A stretch of 64,000 nucleotides of DNA, from assembly GCF_016772275.1 (NCBI RefSeq), contig NZ_CP065425.1:3254653-3318652 (forward strand). The letters are read 5' to 3'. Position 1 is the stretch's first letter. Every line of letters begins with the position of its first letter. The DNA is from Heyndrickxia vini. Lineage in GTDB: Bacteria; Bacillota; Bacilli; Bacillales; Bacillaceae_C. Of this stretch, positions 8,997-17,722 are shown one piece after another. Both the position numbers and the translations under genes were made by a program. The notes under the pieces are model-generated. The model made no database searches. It was given only the letters and a program-made list of their open reading frames with translations, and was not told the origin of the DNA.

Positions 8997-10631
8997 TTAT
9001 AGTTTACAAATATAATCACCCAATGTTTTCGATAGCTTTACATTTTCCGAATAGTCCACATCGACATCGATTAAAACAATATCTTTTTCTTTCATTGCTT
9101 CTTCAAGAGCAGGTAATAATTCATCGGAATGAGTGACTTTTATTCCCTTTACCCCAAAACTTCTCGCAAATTCCAAAAAGTTTGGATCCGTAAATGCAAT
9201 ATCATTTGTCCGATTAAATTTATTGAGCTGTTTCCACTCGATTAATCCAAATTTAGAATCGTAAAAAATAATGATAATTATTGCTAATCCAAGGCGTTTT
9301 GCTGTCGCTATTTCGACCCCGTTCATAAGGAATCCTCCATCCCCTGTTATCGCAAATACGGGTTTATCGGGATGTGCAAGCTTTGCGGCAATTGCTCCCG
9401 GTACAGCTATTCCCATTGATGCCCAGCCATTCGAAATAATCGTATGATTCGGCTTTTCAGGTTGATACATGCGCGCAACCCATAATTTATGGGCTCCTAC
9501 ATCAGAAATAATAATTGCTTCTCCTTTTTCCGCTTTCTTCAAATCGGCAATAATTCGTTGTGGTTTTATCGGACTTCCCGATGCTTGATCATCCGCATGG
9601 AGCTTATCATCTAATTGGGATTTTAATTCTTTTAGCTTTGGCCAAAGTTCTTTTCTATCAATGAGGGACTGTAAACTTTCTAGCCCCTCTTTCACATTTC
9701 CCACTAATTCTGAAGCAAGTGGATAGTATGCATCAACCTCCGCAGGTAAACTATCAATATGTACAATTGGATTCTTCGCCTCATCATTCCAATACTTAGG
9801 TAAGTATTCAACAAAGTCATACCCTACTGTAATGATAACATCTGCAAGGTCAAATCCACAAAGAACATAGTCTTTCGCTTGCATTCCCACTGTATAAAGT
9901 GTTAAGGGATGATTAGATGGTAATACGCCCTTTGCCATAAAAGTATTCACTACAGGAATATTCTTTTCTTCAGCAAATCGTCTTAAACTCTCTGTTGCAC
10001 CGTCTCGTATGACCCCATTTCCGGCTAAAATGATTGGTCTTTTTGCCTTATTTATTATTTCTGCCGCTTTTTTCAGCTCCTCTTTGGCTGGTGATGAAAT
10101 CGGTAGCGGGGAAACTGGTAATGGCTCTCCTTTTGTGTCCATCATGGCAATATCCTCAGGTAGTTCAATATGGACGGCACCGGGTTTCTCCAAAACCGCT
10201 GTTTTAAATGCCTTTCTTATAATTTCGGGTATGGTATGTGGAACACGAATTTGTTGATTCCATTTTGTAATTTCTTCAAAAACACCAATGATATCAACAT
10301 ATTGATGCGATTCCTTATGTATACGTTCAAGTCCAGCCTGTCCGGTAATTGCCACAACTGGAGCATGATCAAGAAATGCATCGCCAATGCCGGTGATTAA
10401 ATTGGTCGCTCCTGGACCAAGTGTTGCCAAACATACTCCCGGCTTTCCTGTTAATCTCCCGTACACATCTGCCATAAACGCGGCTGCTTGTTCGTGATGA
10501 ACCACAACGAATTCGATATTCGAGCCGATAAGTGAATCAATTAAATCCGTATTTTCTTCCCCAGGAATACCGAAAATATATTGAACACCTTCATTTTCTA
10601 AACATCGTACAAACAAATCTGATGCTTTCAA
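8997..10631 (-). CDS. Acetolactate synthase large-subunit type, ThDP-dependent enzyme
   Basis: 544 aa. ThDP enzyme that would join two pyruvates to acetolactate with loss of CO2. Start taken as the TTG at 10631 because GAGGAGGGAG precedes it; the longer frame to 10670 lacks a signal. Domain order is normal: pyrimidine-binding domain with the catalytic Glu in HHEQAAAFMADVYGR, central domain with KRPIILAGNGV near residue 210, and the ThDP/Mg motif GDGGFLMNGVEIATAKR near residue 430. No regulatory small subunit gene and no alsD are adjacent, which fits a catabolic AlsS-like or a diverged oxo-acid enzyme paired with the downstream aldehyde dehydrogenase. An AlsS/IlvB assignment is therefore by family only. 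Confidence 0.8.
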   Translation of the reverse strand: MKASDLFVRCLENEGVQYIFGIPGEENTDLIDSLIGSNIEFVVVHHEQAAAFMADVYGRLTGKPGVCLATLGPGATNLITGIGDAFLDHAPVVAITGQAGLERIHKESHQYVDIIGVFEEITKWNQQIRVPHTIPEIIRKAFKTAVLEKPGAVHIELPEDIAMMDTKGEPLPVSPLPISSPAKEELKKAAEIINKAKRPIILAGNGVIRDGATESLRRFAEEKNIPVVNTFMAKGVLPSNHPLTLYTVGMQAKDYVLCGFDLADVIITVGYDFVEYLPKYWNDEAKNPIVHIDSLPAEVDAYYPLASELVGNVKEGLESLQSLIDRKELWPKLKELKSQLDDKLHADDQASGSPIKPQRIIADLKKAEKGEAIIISDVGAHKLWVARMYQPEKPNHTIISNGWASMGIAVPGAIAAKLAHPDKPVFAITGDGGFLMNGVEIATAKRLGLAIIIIIFYDSKFGLIEWKQLNKFNRTNDIAFTDPNFLEFARSFGVKGIKVTHSDELLPALEEAMKEKDIVLIDVDVDYSENVKLSKTLGDYICKL

Positions 10632-10765
10632 AAATACTCCCTCCTCATACCATTTTGGATAGCTTTCCAATTTGCATAAGAGTTTATGTGTTGGAAATAT
10701 TAAATATAGGAATAGATTCGAATATTCTACGTGTATGGTATTTCAATCAATCAGGAGGATTATGG

Positions 10766-12370
10766 ATGAAGCTTGCAGATATATTGGTTATTATCGGTTT
10801 TTTCGTAGTTGCGGTTGTTGTAATTGCGATTATACTATTTCTCATATTTTTATTAATATTTGATCGAAATCAGAAGAGCCATTCGATTTTACGGAACTAT
10901 CCTGCACTTGGTCGAGTTCGCTATTTTTTTGAAAAAATTGGTCCTGAAATGCGGCAATATTGGTTTAATAGTGATACGGAAGGGAAGCCATTTTCAAGGG
11001 ATGACTATGAGCATATCGTCAAAGGTGCAAAGTATAAACGTGATGTTGTCGGATTTGGTTCACGACGCGATTTCGATGAGGAAGGTTTTTATGTGAGAAA
11101 CGATATGTTTCCGAAATTAACCGAAGAAATCAAGATGGACGACGAAGCAAAGGTTTTCACTAAAAGATATTTATTGTTAAAGGATCCACTGTTCTCGCAA
11201 AGGGAAGAGAAATGGGAGGATGATGAGTCACCTGCTTATTTACTGCATGATGATGATGCGGTTGTCATTGGTCCCAATACAAAATATCCTTTTAAATTAA
11301 AAGGGTTGATCGGGATGTCTGCCATGAGTTACGGTGCATTGGGGAAAAACGCCATTACCGCTTTATCAAAGGGACTGGGAATGGCCAAAGGAACGTGGAT
11401 GAATACCGGTGAAGGTGGTTTATCTCCGTACCATCTGGAAGGTGATGTTGATATCATCATGCAAATCGGCCCCGGTTTATTTGGTATCCGTAATAAACTT
11501 GGCGATGTCGACTGGGAAGAATTAAAAAGAAAAAGTGAAATTCCACAAATTAAAGCATTTGAATTAAAGCTTGCCCAAGGTGCCAAAGCGCGTGGTGGAC
11601 ATATTGATGGAGAAAAGGTAAATCCGGAAATTGCGGAAATTCGAAAGGTGGAACCATATAAATCGGTTGATAGTCCAAATCGTTTCCATCAATTTAGCGA
11701 TGTACCAACAATGTGTGATTTTATTGAAAAAATTCGTAGTACAACTGGAAAACCCGTTGGGATGAAGATTGTTGTCGGCGGAAATGATAGTGTTGAAGAA
11801 TTAGCGAAATATATGAAGGAAACAGGGAAAGGTCCCGATTTTATCACCGTCGATGGAGGTGAAGGTGGAACTGGGGCTTCCTATCAAGAATTAATTGATA
11901 GTGTAGGCTTACCGATTAAATCGGCAATTCCTATTCTTGTATCCACCCTCCAAAAATACGGAGTACGTGACAGGGTGAAAATCATTGCATCGGGAAAATT
12001 ATTTACCCCAGACCGAATTGCCATTGCACTAGCTATGGGAGCTGATTTAGTCAATATCGCACGGGGGTTTATGATCACTGTCGGATGTATTCAAACGTTG
12101 AAATGTCATTCTAATGCCTGCCCAGTTGGAGTGGCAACAACTGATCCCGATCTTCAAAAGGCACTTGTTATTGACGAAAAGAAATACCGGGTTGTCAATT
12201 TCCTTGTGACATTAAGAAAAGGGTTATTCCGAATATCAGCTGCTGCAGGTATAGACTCACCCGTTCATTTTGAACCAAAACATGTCATGTATAAAGATGA
12301 TAAAGGGATTGTCTACTCTTTAGAAAATATTCTTCAAGAAATCCAGCAACAAACCGGTAGTGTGAGCTAA
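10766..12370 (+). CDS. yerD: FMN-binding glutamate-synthase-domain protein (YerD-like)
   Basis: 534 aa. Start at 10766 because CAGGAGGA lies 7 bases upstream; the longer frame from 10532 runs antisense through the neighbouring gene. Residues 4-34 form a membrane helix, followed by a cytosolic alpha/beta barrel like the GltB FMN domain: GMSAMSYGALGKNA, then TVDGGEGGTGASYQEL near residue 360, and CHSNACPVGVATTDP near residue 450, matching the 3Fe-4S/FMN region of glutamate synthase. There is no glutamine amidotransferase domain, so it is not a full glutamate synthase. Matches B. subtilis YerD in length and order. Substrate unknown. Transcribed divergently from the acetolactate-synthase-type gene across a 134-bp gap. 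Confidence 0.85.
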   Translation: MKLADILVIIGFFVVAVVVIAIILFLIFLLIFDRNQKSHSILRNYPALGRVRYFFEKIGPEMRQYWFNSDTEGKPFSRDDYEHIVKGAKYKRDVVGFGSRRDFDEEGFYVRNDMFPKLTEEIKMDDEAKVFTKRYLLLKDPLFSQREEKWEDDESPAYLLHDDDAVVIGPNTKYPFKLKGLIGMSAMSYGALGKNAITALSKGLGMAKGTWMNTGEGGLSPYHLEGDVDIIMQIGPGLFGIRNKLGDVDWEELKRKSEIPQIKAFELKLAQGAKARGGHIDGEKVNPEIAEIRKVEPYKSVDSPNRFHQFSDVPTMCDFIEKIRSTTGKPVGMKIVVGGNDSVEELAKYMKETGKGPDFITVDGGEGGTGASYQELIDSVGLPIKSAIPILVSTLQKYGVRDRVKIIASGKLFTPDRIAIALAMGADLVNIARGFMITVGCIQTLKCHSNACPVGVATTDPDLQKALVIDEKKYRVVNFLVTLRKGLFRISAAAGIDSPVHFEPKHVMYKDDKGIVYSLENILQEIQQQTGSVS

Positions 12371-12438
12371 TCCTTTTGATAATAACAATCATCCTTTTTT
12401 GTCCGATACGCCAAGGAGTTACTTTTTTTCATGTTCAT

Positions 12439-12720
12439 GTGCACGAATCCATTGGATGCGTGCAGGAAAAGCGGTTTTTTCTGTGCTCTCGTGCACGAAA
12501 CCCTCGGATGCGTGCAGGTAAGGCGGCTTTTTCCTTGCTCTCGTGCACGAATCCGTCGAATGCGTGCAGGTAAGGCGGCTTTTTCCTTGCTCTCGTACAC
12601 GAAACCCTTGGATACGTGCAGGAAACACGGTTTTTTCCTTGCTCTTGTGCACGAAACCCTCGGATGCGTGCAGGAAAAGCGGTTTTTTCTGTGCTCTCGT
12701 GCACGAAACCCTCGGATGTC
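12439..12720. repeat. Tandem repeat, 52-bp unit, about 5.4 copies
   Basis: Units start with GTGCACGAA at 12439, 12491, 12543, 12595, 12647 and 12699 (the last is partial), giving an exact 52-bp period without insertions. Each unit contains TGCACG...CGTGCA, a 6-bp stem with a 12-14 base loop, then a T-rich stretch, so each could fold as a small hairpin. Two variants of the second half occur (AAAAGCGG...CTGTGCTCTC and TAAGGCGG...CCTTGCTCTC). Because 52 is not a multiple of 3 the frame shifts in every unit, and open frames run through it in several frames on both strands; none has a ribosome-binding site. Confidence 0.92.
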
Positions 12721-12737
12721 TTTGGAAGCTCAAAGCT

Positions 12738-12792
12738 ACAAAAAACGCCAATGACGGAATTCTCAAGTATTCCTCATTGGCGTTTTGTTTTT
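12738..12792 (-). terminator. Terminator of the universal stress protein gene
   Basis: Arms AAAACGCCAATGA and TCATTGGCGTTTT with A and T runs on the two sides, so it could work in both directions. It ends at the minus-strand stop codon of the Usp gene and also closes off read-through from the tandem repeat. Confidence 0.8.
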
Positions 12793-13211
12793 TATTTCAC
12801 AATAATTACCGGACAATGTGCAGAGTGTGCAACTTGATGACTGACGCTGCCTAATAAAGCTTCTTTAATGACGCCTTTACCAGTGTTTCCAATAACGATA
12901 ACATCATAATTATGCTTTTTAGCATACTGGGTAATGTTAGATGCTGGATCTCCATGTATGATGTGCGTTTCATAGGAAATGCCTGATTCAGCAAGAAATT
13001 GAACAGCTGGTGCTAATACCTCTTGATCTTCCTCTTTCATTAATTCATCTAAATCGATATTCAGTATCGGTTCTTGAAGTGGAAGATCCTTATTTATATG
13101 CAGAATTGTTACTTTTTCTGAATTTAGTGATTTGGCAAGTTCTGCAGCATGCTGCAATGCATGTGCAGAAGGTGCCGATCCGTCCAGTCCAACTAAAATT
13201 TTGCTATACAT
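12792..13211 (-). CDS. Universal stress protein, UspA family
   Basis: 139 aa, one Usp domain. Begins MYSKILVGLDGSAPS, the nucleotide-contact Asp strand. The ATP-binding loop near residues 108-128 reads GNTGKGVIKEALLGSVS, matching the G-2x-G-9x-G-(S/T) pattern, so this is probably an ATP-binding member. Ribosome-binding site AAAGGACG upstream. It lies just downstream of the MFS exporter gene on the same strand, 35 bases away, and could be transcribed with it. Confidence 0.92.
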   Translation of the reverse strand: MYSKILVGLDGSAPSAHALQHAAELAKSLNSEKVTILHINKDLPLQEPILNIDLDELMKEEDQEVLAPAVQFLAESGISYETHIIHGDPASNITQYAKKHNYDVIVIGNTGKGVIKEALLGSVSHQVAHSAHCPVIIVK

Positions 13212-13246
13212 TTAAATCGTCCTTTCACGAAATATTTGCGAAAACA

Positions 13247-14437
13247 TTAATGTGCTACCCTATCGACATGTGCAAGATGCTTGCGGCCAAAAGCAATAAC
13301 TAACATCGCAATGAAAACAAATATTGCTCCACTATAAAAAGGTATGTGCGGATTAAACTTTTCGGCAAGTTTATTGGCTAACCAAGGTCCAATTGCCCCA
13401 CCAATAAAACGAACAAAACTATATGCTGCTGAAGCTGTTGCACGTTCGACTGGTGCAACTTCCATCACAGCAGTTGTAATTAACGTATTATTGGTTCCAA
13501 GGAATAGACCCGCAATGATAACACAAACAATAACAGTAGTACTTGAGTCGGTCCAAATTCCCATTGCTAATAATGTTAATGCAAATAAAGTTAACATTGT
13601 GCACATTGACTTAATTGTTCCAAATTTCGCTTGAATTTTTGGTGCAACAAATACAGAAGTAAATGCTAGACAAAGTCCCCATCCTAAAAACACAAATCCA
13701 AGACCATGCTCATGCAAGCCCATTACAAATGGAGCAAATGCCATAAGTGTAAAGAAACCGATATTATATAGGAAAGCTGTTAATCCGAGTCTAAATAATC
13801 CCGGAAATTTCAATGCTTTCAATGGATCTAAAACGGAGCTTTTTGTCTTAGGTTTAGTTACCTTTGGCATTTTCAATAATAAAGATAAAAAGGCGATAAT
13901 CATTAAAACACTAACACCATAAAATGGTCCGCGCCAAGAGATGGAACCTAATTCTCCGCCAAGTAATGGGCCTACAGAAATACCAAGGCCAATAGCGGCT
14001 TCATATAAAATAATTGCTTTTGCTGTTCCACCAACAGATAGTCCAACGATAGCGGATAGTGCAGTAGCGATAAATAACGAGTTACCAAGTCCCCAGCCAC
14101 CACGGAAGCTGACAACTCCCCAAATTCCATTAGATGAACCAGCTAAAGCGGAAAAAATAACAATTAATATAATACCCGATAATAATGTCCACTTAACACC
14201 AATGCGGCTAGAAACGACACCGGTAATTAACATGGCGATACCCGTAATTAAGTTATAACTGGAAAATAATAAAGAAACTTGACTCGGTGTCGCATGCAAT
14301 TTTTCGGCAATTGCCGGTAAGATTGGATCAACAAGACCTAATCCCATGAAAGAAATAATCGTTGCAAAGAAGATTACCCAAACAACAAGCGGTTGTTTCG
14401 CCGGTTGATTATGGGCTTTCAGTGCTTCTTCTGTCAT
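13247..14437 (-). CDS. Major facilitator superfamily transporter, probable 12-helix efflux pump
   Basis: 396 aa from the ATG at 14437; the longer frame to 14614 would run through the promoter and operator described below. Twelve hydrophobic segments. The loop-2 motif is weak (SSRIGVKWTLLSG), and helix 1 carries GLGLVDPILPAIAEKL, a pattern of DHA1 drug/siderophore exporters such as YmfD/EntS. The basic central loop KMPKVTKPKTKSS divides the two halves. Divergent from a MerR-family gene whose product probably controls it. Substrate unknown. Confidence 0.85.
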   Translation of the reverse strand: MTEEALKAHNQPAKQPLVVWVIFFATIISFMGLGLVDPILPAIAEKLHATPSQVSLLFSSYNLITGIAMLITGVVSSRIGVKWTLLSGIILIVIFSALAGSSNGIWGVVSFRGGWGLGNSLFIATALSAIVGLSVGGTAKAIILYEAAIGLGISVGPLLGGELGSISWRGPFYGVSVLMIIAFLSLLLKMPKVTKPKTKSSVLDPLKALKFPGLFRLGLTAFLYNIGFFTLMAFAPFVMGLHEHGLGFVFLGWGLCLAFTSVFVAPKIQAKFGTIKSMCTMLTLFALTLLAMGIWTDSSTTVIVCVIIAGLFLGTNNTLITTAVMEVAPVERATASAAYSFVRFIGGAIGPWLANKLAEKFNPHIPFYSGAIFVFIAMLVIAFGRKHLAHVDRVAH

Positions 14438-14564
14438 AAAGTAAAACCCCTTTTTATTGTTTTTGAAATAAAAAATGAAAACAAAAATGGTAAACAATCC
14501 TGCTCGCAACCATTCCTTATTTTCACTCAAAAAAGTAAAATATATGTTCTGATTTACGTTAAAA

Positions 14565-14598
14565 AGTATACTACTTTCTAACGTTAACGTCAACGTTA
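14565..14598 (-). promoter_or_regulatory. Promoter of the MFS gene with MerR-type dyad
   Basis: On the minus strand TTGACG (14593-14588), a 17-base spacer and TATACT (14570-14565) form a good sigma-A promoter. A perfect inverted repeat TAACGTT-6-AACGTTA occupies plus positions 14579-14598, covering the -35 box and part of the spacer. This is where MerR-family activators or repressors bind. The site lies between the divergent MFS and merR genes. Binding itself is inferred. Confidence 0.65.
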
Positions 14599-14725
14599 AT
14601 TTCCATTCGTGCAAAATTAAATCTTATGTTATCTTAATATATATAGATACACGTAAAAAATTTTACTGATAAAATAAACTACAATATCGTAACTCCATTA
14701 TTTCATTAATACGAGGAGAGTTAGT

Positions 14726-15160
14726 ATGGATGGATTAAAAATAGACGAAGTAGCTAAACAAAGCGGCCTAACAAAAAGAACAATCCGTTATTATGAACAA
14801 ATCGGCATTCTCCCATCTCCCCCGCGCAGTGATGGAGGATTTAGACTATATTCTCAAGAACATGTCGATTTTTTAAAGAAAATCACGAATGCTAAAGAAG
14901 TATTAGGATTCACACTGCAGGAATTACAAGAATTTATTACCCTTAGTGACATGTTAGAGTTACAAAGAATGGACTATCGGCAAGTAAAAGGAACAAGTTT
15001 GCAAAGGGAAAAATTGGAAAAAGTTTACCAAACCGTAAATGAACAATTGAAACTCATTGAACAAAAAAAGAAAAATATTATAAAATTAGAAACAGATTTG
15101 GTTTCACTAAGGGATAGAGCGAAGGAAGCATTAATTCGATTCGAAAAAGAAGAGTTATGA
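14726..15160 (+). CDS. MerR-family transcriptional regulator
   Basis: 144 aa. N-terminal winged helix-turn-helix with IDEVAKQSGLTKRTIRYYEQIG, shown here as two parts (IDEVAKQSGL and TIRYYEQIGIL), then RRSDGGFRLYS-like wing (PRSDGGFRLYSQEHVDFL). A long coiled coil follows, rich in Lys/Glu (residues 85-140), as in MerR dimers. No metal-binding cysteines, so a drug-sensing or redox-independent type is likely. GAGGAGAG precedes the ATG. Divergent to the MFS exporter with a dyad in the shared region. Confidence 0.9.
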   Translation: MDGLKIDEVAKQSGLTKRTIRYYEQIGILPSPPRSDGGFRLYSQEHVDFLKKITNAKEVLGFTLQELQEFITLSDMLELQRMDYRQVKGTSLQREKLEKVYQTVNEQLKLIEQKKKNIIKLETDLVSLRDRAKEALIRFEKEEL

Positions 15161-15179
15161 CAAGTTTTCAAAGTATAAG

Positions 15180-15218
15180 AAAAATGGAGTTGGCTCCACG
15201 TCCAACTCCATTTTCATT
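15180..15218 (+). terminator. Terminator of the merR gene
   Basis: Arms AAAATGGAGTTGG and CCAACTCCATTTT around an 8-base loop, followed by CATTTTT. Twenty bases after the merR stop. Confidence 0.85.
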
Positions 15219-15259
15219 TTTAGATCAGCTGTCCAGTGCAACTTTTTAACGTATAAAAA

Positions 15260-15406
15260 CTACTTAAATAACCCTACTACTACCACAAACAAATACATAG
15301 GAATAGCTACTATAATCATCCCTAATAAACAGTAAGCTGCACATTTTATTATCAGTTTTATAAAATCATATATTGCTCCCAAAAAATCATCTATAAATTT
15401 AGCCAC
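15260..15406 (-). CDS. Small hydrophobic protein, 48 aa, unrecognised
   Basis: Starts with GTG at 15406, which has GGGAGGGAG on the minus strand with the GGAGG core 6 bases away. The product begins MAKFIDDFLGAIYDFIKLII (in part amphipathic) and continues with a membrane segment containing CLLGMIIVAIPMYLFVVVVG, ending in FK-stop. Two Cys near residues 21 and 25. It lies between the merR terminator and the feo operon terminator and has no obvious partner. It could be a small membrane protein or a type I toxin-like peptide; I see no antisense RNA signal. Coding support is the ribosome-binding site and the consistent reading frame. Confidence 0.5.
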   Translation of the reverse strand: MAKFIDDFLGAIYDFIKLIIKCAAYCLLGMIIVAIPMYLFVVVVGLFK

Positions 15407-15503
15407 CTACTCCCTCCCATTCACCACCATTTTGTTTTGAATTACCGTATATGGATATTATTCATCAAAAATTTTATGAATCCTTTATTCTAATTCTTTT
15501 CCA

Positions 15504-15545
15504 CAATAAGAAACCTGAACCACTTCGGTTCAGGTTTCTCTTTTT
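15504..15545. terminator. Terminator at the end of the feo operon
   Basis: Arms AGAAACCTGAACC and GGTTCAGGTTTCT around ACTTC. T-rich on both sides in the respective direction, strongest on the plus strand, but it directly follows the minus-strand stop of the FeoB-associated gene at 15544. Confidence 0.75.
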
Positions 15546-15696
15546 ATTTTTTTATTGCGGAGCTGCAACTTGTTTGACAGCTATCCTTTATAGAGCAATG
15601 GGCACAGGCACCTTGTTTACTTTTTTTGAAAAATTTAAAGAGGGTAAAGGCTGCATAACCAAAAATCAAAGCACCGATAATAATACTAGCAATCAT
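15544..15696 (-). CDS. FeoB-associated Cys-rich membrane protein
   Basis: 50 aa. One N-terminal membrane helix (IASIIIGALIFGYAAFTLF), a basic stretch KFFKKSKQG, then a cysteine cluster CAHCSIKDSC...TSC. This is the layout of the small FeoB-associated protein family that follows feoB in many Firmicutes and is thought to help Fe2+ import or FeoB assembly. GAGGAGTGAC precedes the ATG and the gene follows feoB by 25 bases on the same strand, so it is the third gene of the feo operon. Confidence 0.85.
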   Translation of the reverse strand: MIASIIIGALIFGYAAFTLFKFFKKSKQGACAHCSIKDSCQTSCSSAIKK

Positions 15697-15721
15697 TGAA
15701 AGTCACTCCTCTTTCTTCATT

Positions 15722-17722
15722 TTACAATCCAAAAATCAGCCTTCCACCTTGATAAATAACAAAGGATAAAGCATAAGCTATAACTAATGAGTACCCAATC
15801 CCAAATAATGTCCATTTCCATGAGCCCGCTTCATTACGGATAGCAGCAACCGTTGCTACACATGGAATGTATAAAAGAACAAATACGAGAAAACTATACG
15901 CTGATAATGGTGTAAATGAATCAGTTAATAGTCCCTGCAGTGAAGCCGTATTTGGCGTATGATAAATAATATTCATTGATGAAACAACCACTTCTTTTGC
16001 TAAAAATCCCGGTATTAATGCAGCACCTGCTTGCCATACACCAAAACCTAGCGGTGCAATTAATGGTGCTATACCCTTACCGATCATGGCTAGGAAACTA
16101 TTATCCATGTCTACTCCAATCCCGCCAGGACCCATATAGGATAATAACCAAATGACGACAGATCCTCCAAAAATAAACGTCCCTGCTTTACGAACAAATC
16201 CTTTTCCTTTATCCCATGTACTCCGCCATAACGTGAGCGCCTGTGGAATACGATAGGGCGGCAGCTCAATAACAAATACCGATGACTCATTTTTCATCAA
16301 TGTTTTTGAAAATAACTTTGCCAAAAGTAAAGCAACGACAACACCTAATAAATATAATGAAAAAACGACAATTGCTTGATATTTTTCAAAAAAAGCACCG
16401 ACAAATAAGGCATAAATAGATAAACGTGCCGAACATGACATTAATGGTGTGAGCAAAATCGTTAATAATCTTTCCTTCGGCTGTTCAATTGTTCTTGCAG
16501 CCATGACACCTGGTACATTACAACCGAATCCAATAATCATTGGTATAAAAGCTTTTCCATTCAAACCCGCTTTCTCCATCATTCGATCCATTACGAGTGC
16601 CGCACGTGCCATATAGCCAGAGTCCTCTAAAAAGGAGATAAATAAGAACAAAATAAATATTTGCGGTACAAATACTAACACGCCACCAACACCGGCAATG
16701 ATTCCTTGCAACACTAATGCCTGAATAAAAGAACTAGCGTGAACAGCTTGTAGTCCTGCTTGAATCCAGTCCGTTAATGGTCCTGTAAAAAAGGCATCCA
16801 ATCCATCTGATAACGGTGTCCCTAACCAATCAAAGGTTATTTTAAACATCAAAAACATAAATGCCAGAAAGATTGGGATACCCAACCATTGATTGGTAAC
16901 AATTTTATCAATTTTTTCCGTCCAATTGCTTTTCGATTGCTCCGTTTCCCGACTGCTTTCTTGAATCACTTGGTCAATCCATTGCTTTCTAGAATCAAAG
17001 ATTAAGCGAGTAATCGTCGTATAAGAGGTTGTTGCTTTTATTTTTTGTTCAACCTCATCAATCACTGCTGTTATTTGATCATTTTTTATAAAAGACGTAA
17101 CGTCGGGATTTCCCTCTAATAATTGCAATGCTAACCATCGTTTTGGAAGATCTATTTTTTCATCTTCTAATATTTGAATGATTCTTATAATCCCATCTTC
17201 AACAATTTTTCCGTAATACACATAAGGGATTTTTGATGATGTATTGTCTAAAGCATTTAATTGTACGGCAAGGTCATTACAGCCCTTACCATTCCGTGCC
17301 GTAATTGGAACGACAGGTGTACCTAGTTTTTTTGCCAGTAGTTGATCATCTATTTCCAAGCCGCGTCTATTTGCGACATCGACCATATTCAAACCAATAA
17401 CAACGGGTCTTCCAAACTCAAGAATTTGGATTGTTAATTGCAAGTTTCTTTCTAATTGTGAGGCATCCACAATATTTATAATGTTTGTAAAAGATTCATT
17501 TAAGAAAAATTGGGTAACAACTGACTCATCCTTTGATAAAGGATAAAGCGAGTATACTCCGGGCAAGTCAATTAGGTCCCCGTGAACACTTTTTAATTTA
17601 CCTACCTTCTTTTCAACGGTAACTCCGCTCCAGTTTCCAACATATTCATATGAACCAGTTAAATAATTAAATAATGATGTTTTCCCTGTATTTGGATTTC
17701 CAACTAAAGCCGTCTGCATCAT
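15722..17722 (-). CDS. feoB: Ferrous iron transport protein B
   Basis: Fe2+ permease with a fused G-protein domain. 666 aa. G1 GNPNTGKTS at residues 8-16, G3 DLPGVYSL near residue 55, G4 NMVD near residue 113, then a helical GDI-like region. The membrane part (from about residue 280) has the two gate motifs, with cysteine-containing PMIIGFGCNVPGV and PLMSCSARLSIY, and hydrophobic segments to the end. Overlaps feoA by 4 bases. Expected to be iron-repressed through Fur. Confidence 0.97.
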   Translation of the reverse strand: MMQTALVGNPNTGKTSLFNYLTGSYEYVGNWSGVTVEKKVGKLKSVHGDLIDLPGVYSLYPLSKDESVVTQFFLNESFTNIINIVDASQLERNLQLTIQILEFGRPVVIGLNMVDVANRRGLEIDDQLLAKKLGTPVVPITARNGKGCNDLAVQLNALDNTSSKIPYVYYGKIVEDGIIRIIQILEDEKIDLPKRWLALQLLEGNPDVTSFIKNDQITAVIDEVEQKIKATTSYTTITRLIFDSRKQWIDQVIQESSRETEQSKSNWTEKIDKIVTNQWLGIPIFLAFMFLMFKITFDWLGTPLSDGLDAFFTGPLTDWIQAGLQAVHASSFIQALVLQGIIAGVGGVLVFVPQIFILFLFISFLEDSGYMARAALVMDRMMEKAGLNGKAFIPMIIGFGCNVPGVMAARTIEQPKERLLTILLTPLMSCSARLSIYALFVGAFFEKYQAIVVFSLYLLGVVVALLLAKLFSKTLMKNESSVFVIELPPYRIPQALTLWRSTWDKGKGFVRKAGTFIFGGSVVIWLLSYMGPGGIGVDMDNSFLAMIGKGIAPLIAPLGFGVWQAGAALIPGFLAKEVVVSSMNIIYHTPNTASLQGLLTDSFTPLSAYSFLVFVLLYIPCVATVAAIRNEAGSWKWTLFGIGYSLVIAYALSFVIYQGGRLIFGL

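Noticed and set aside
10532-10765. N-terminal extension of the YerD-like protein
   Set aside because: It runs antisense through the acetolactate-synthase-type gene; the ATG at 10766 has an ideal ribosome-binding site and gives the expected N-terminal helix.
12439-12720. Possible CRISPR array
   Set aside because: The units are contiguous direct repeats with no unique spacers, and no cas genes are in the window.
12367-12854. Several open frames over the 52-bp tandem repeat, both strands
   Set aside because: They arise because the repeat has few stops; none has a ribosome-binding site and the frame changes with every unit, so no protein repeat is possible.
14438-14614. N-terminal extension of the MFS protein
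   Set aside because: It would cover the promoter and dyad, is not MFS-like, and the ATG at 14437 starts the normal MFS sequence.
15451-15699. Plus-strand 82-aa frame over the FeoB-associated gene
   Set aside because: It is antisense to a well-supported 50-aa gene with the family's cysteine pattern.
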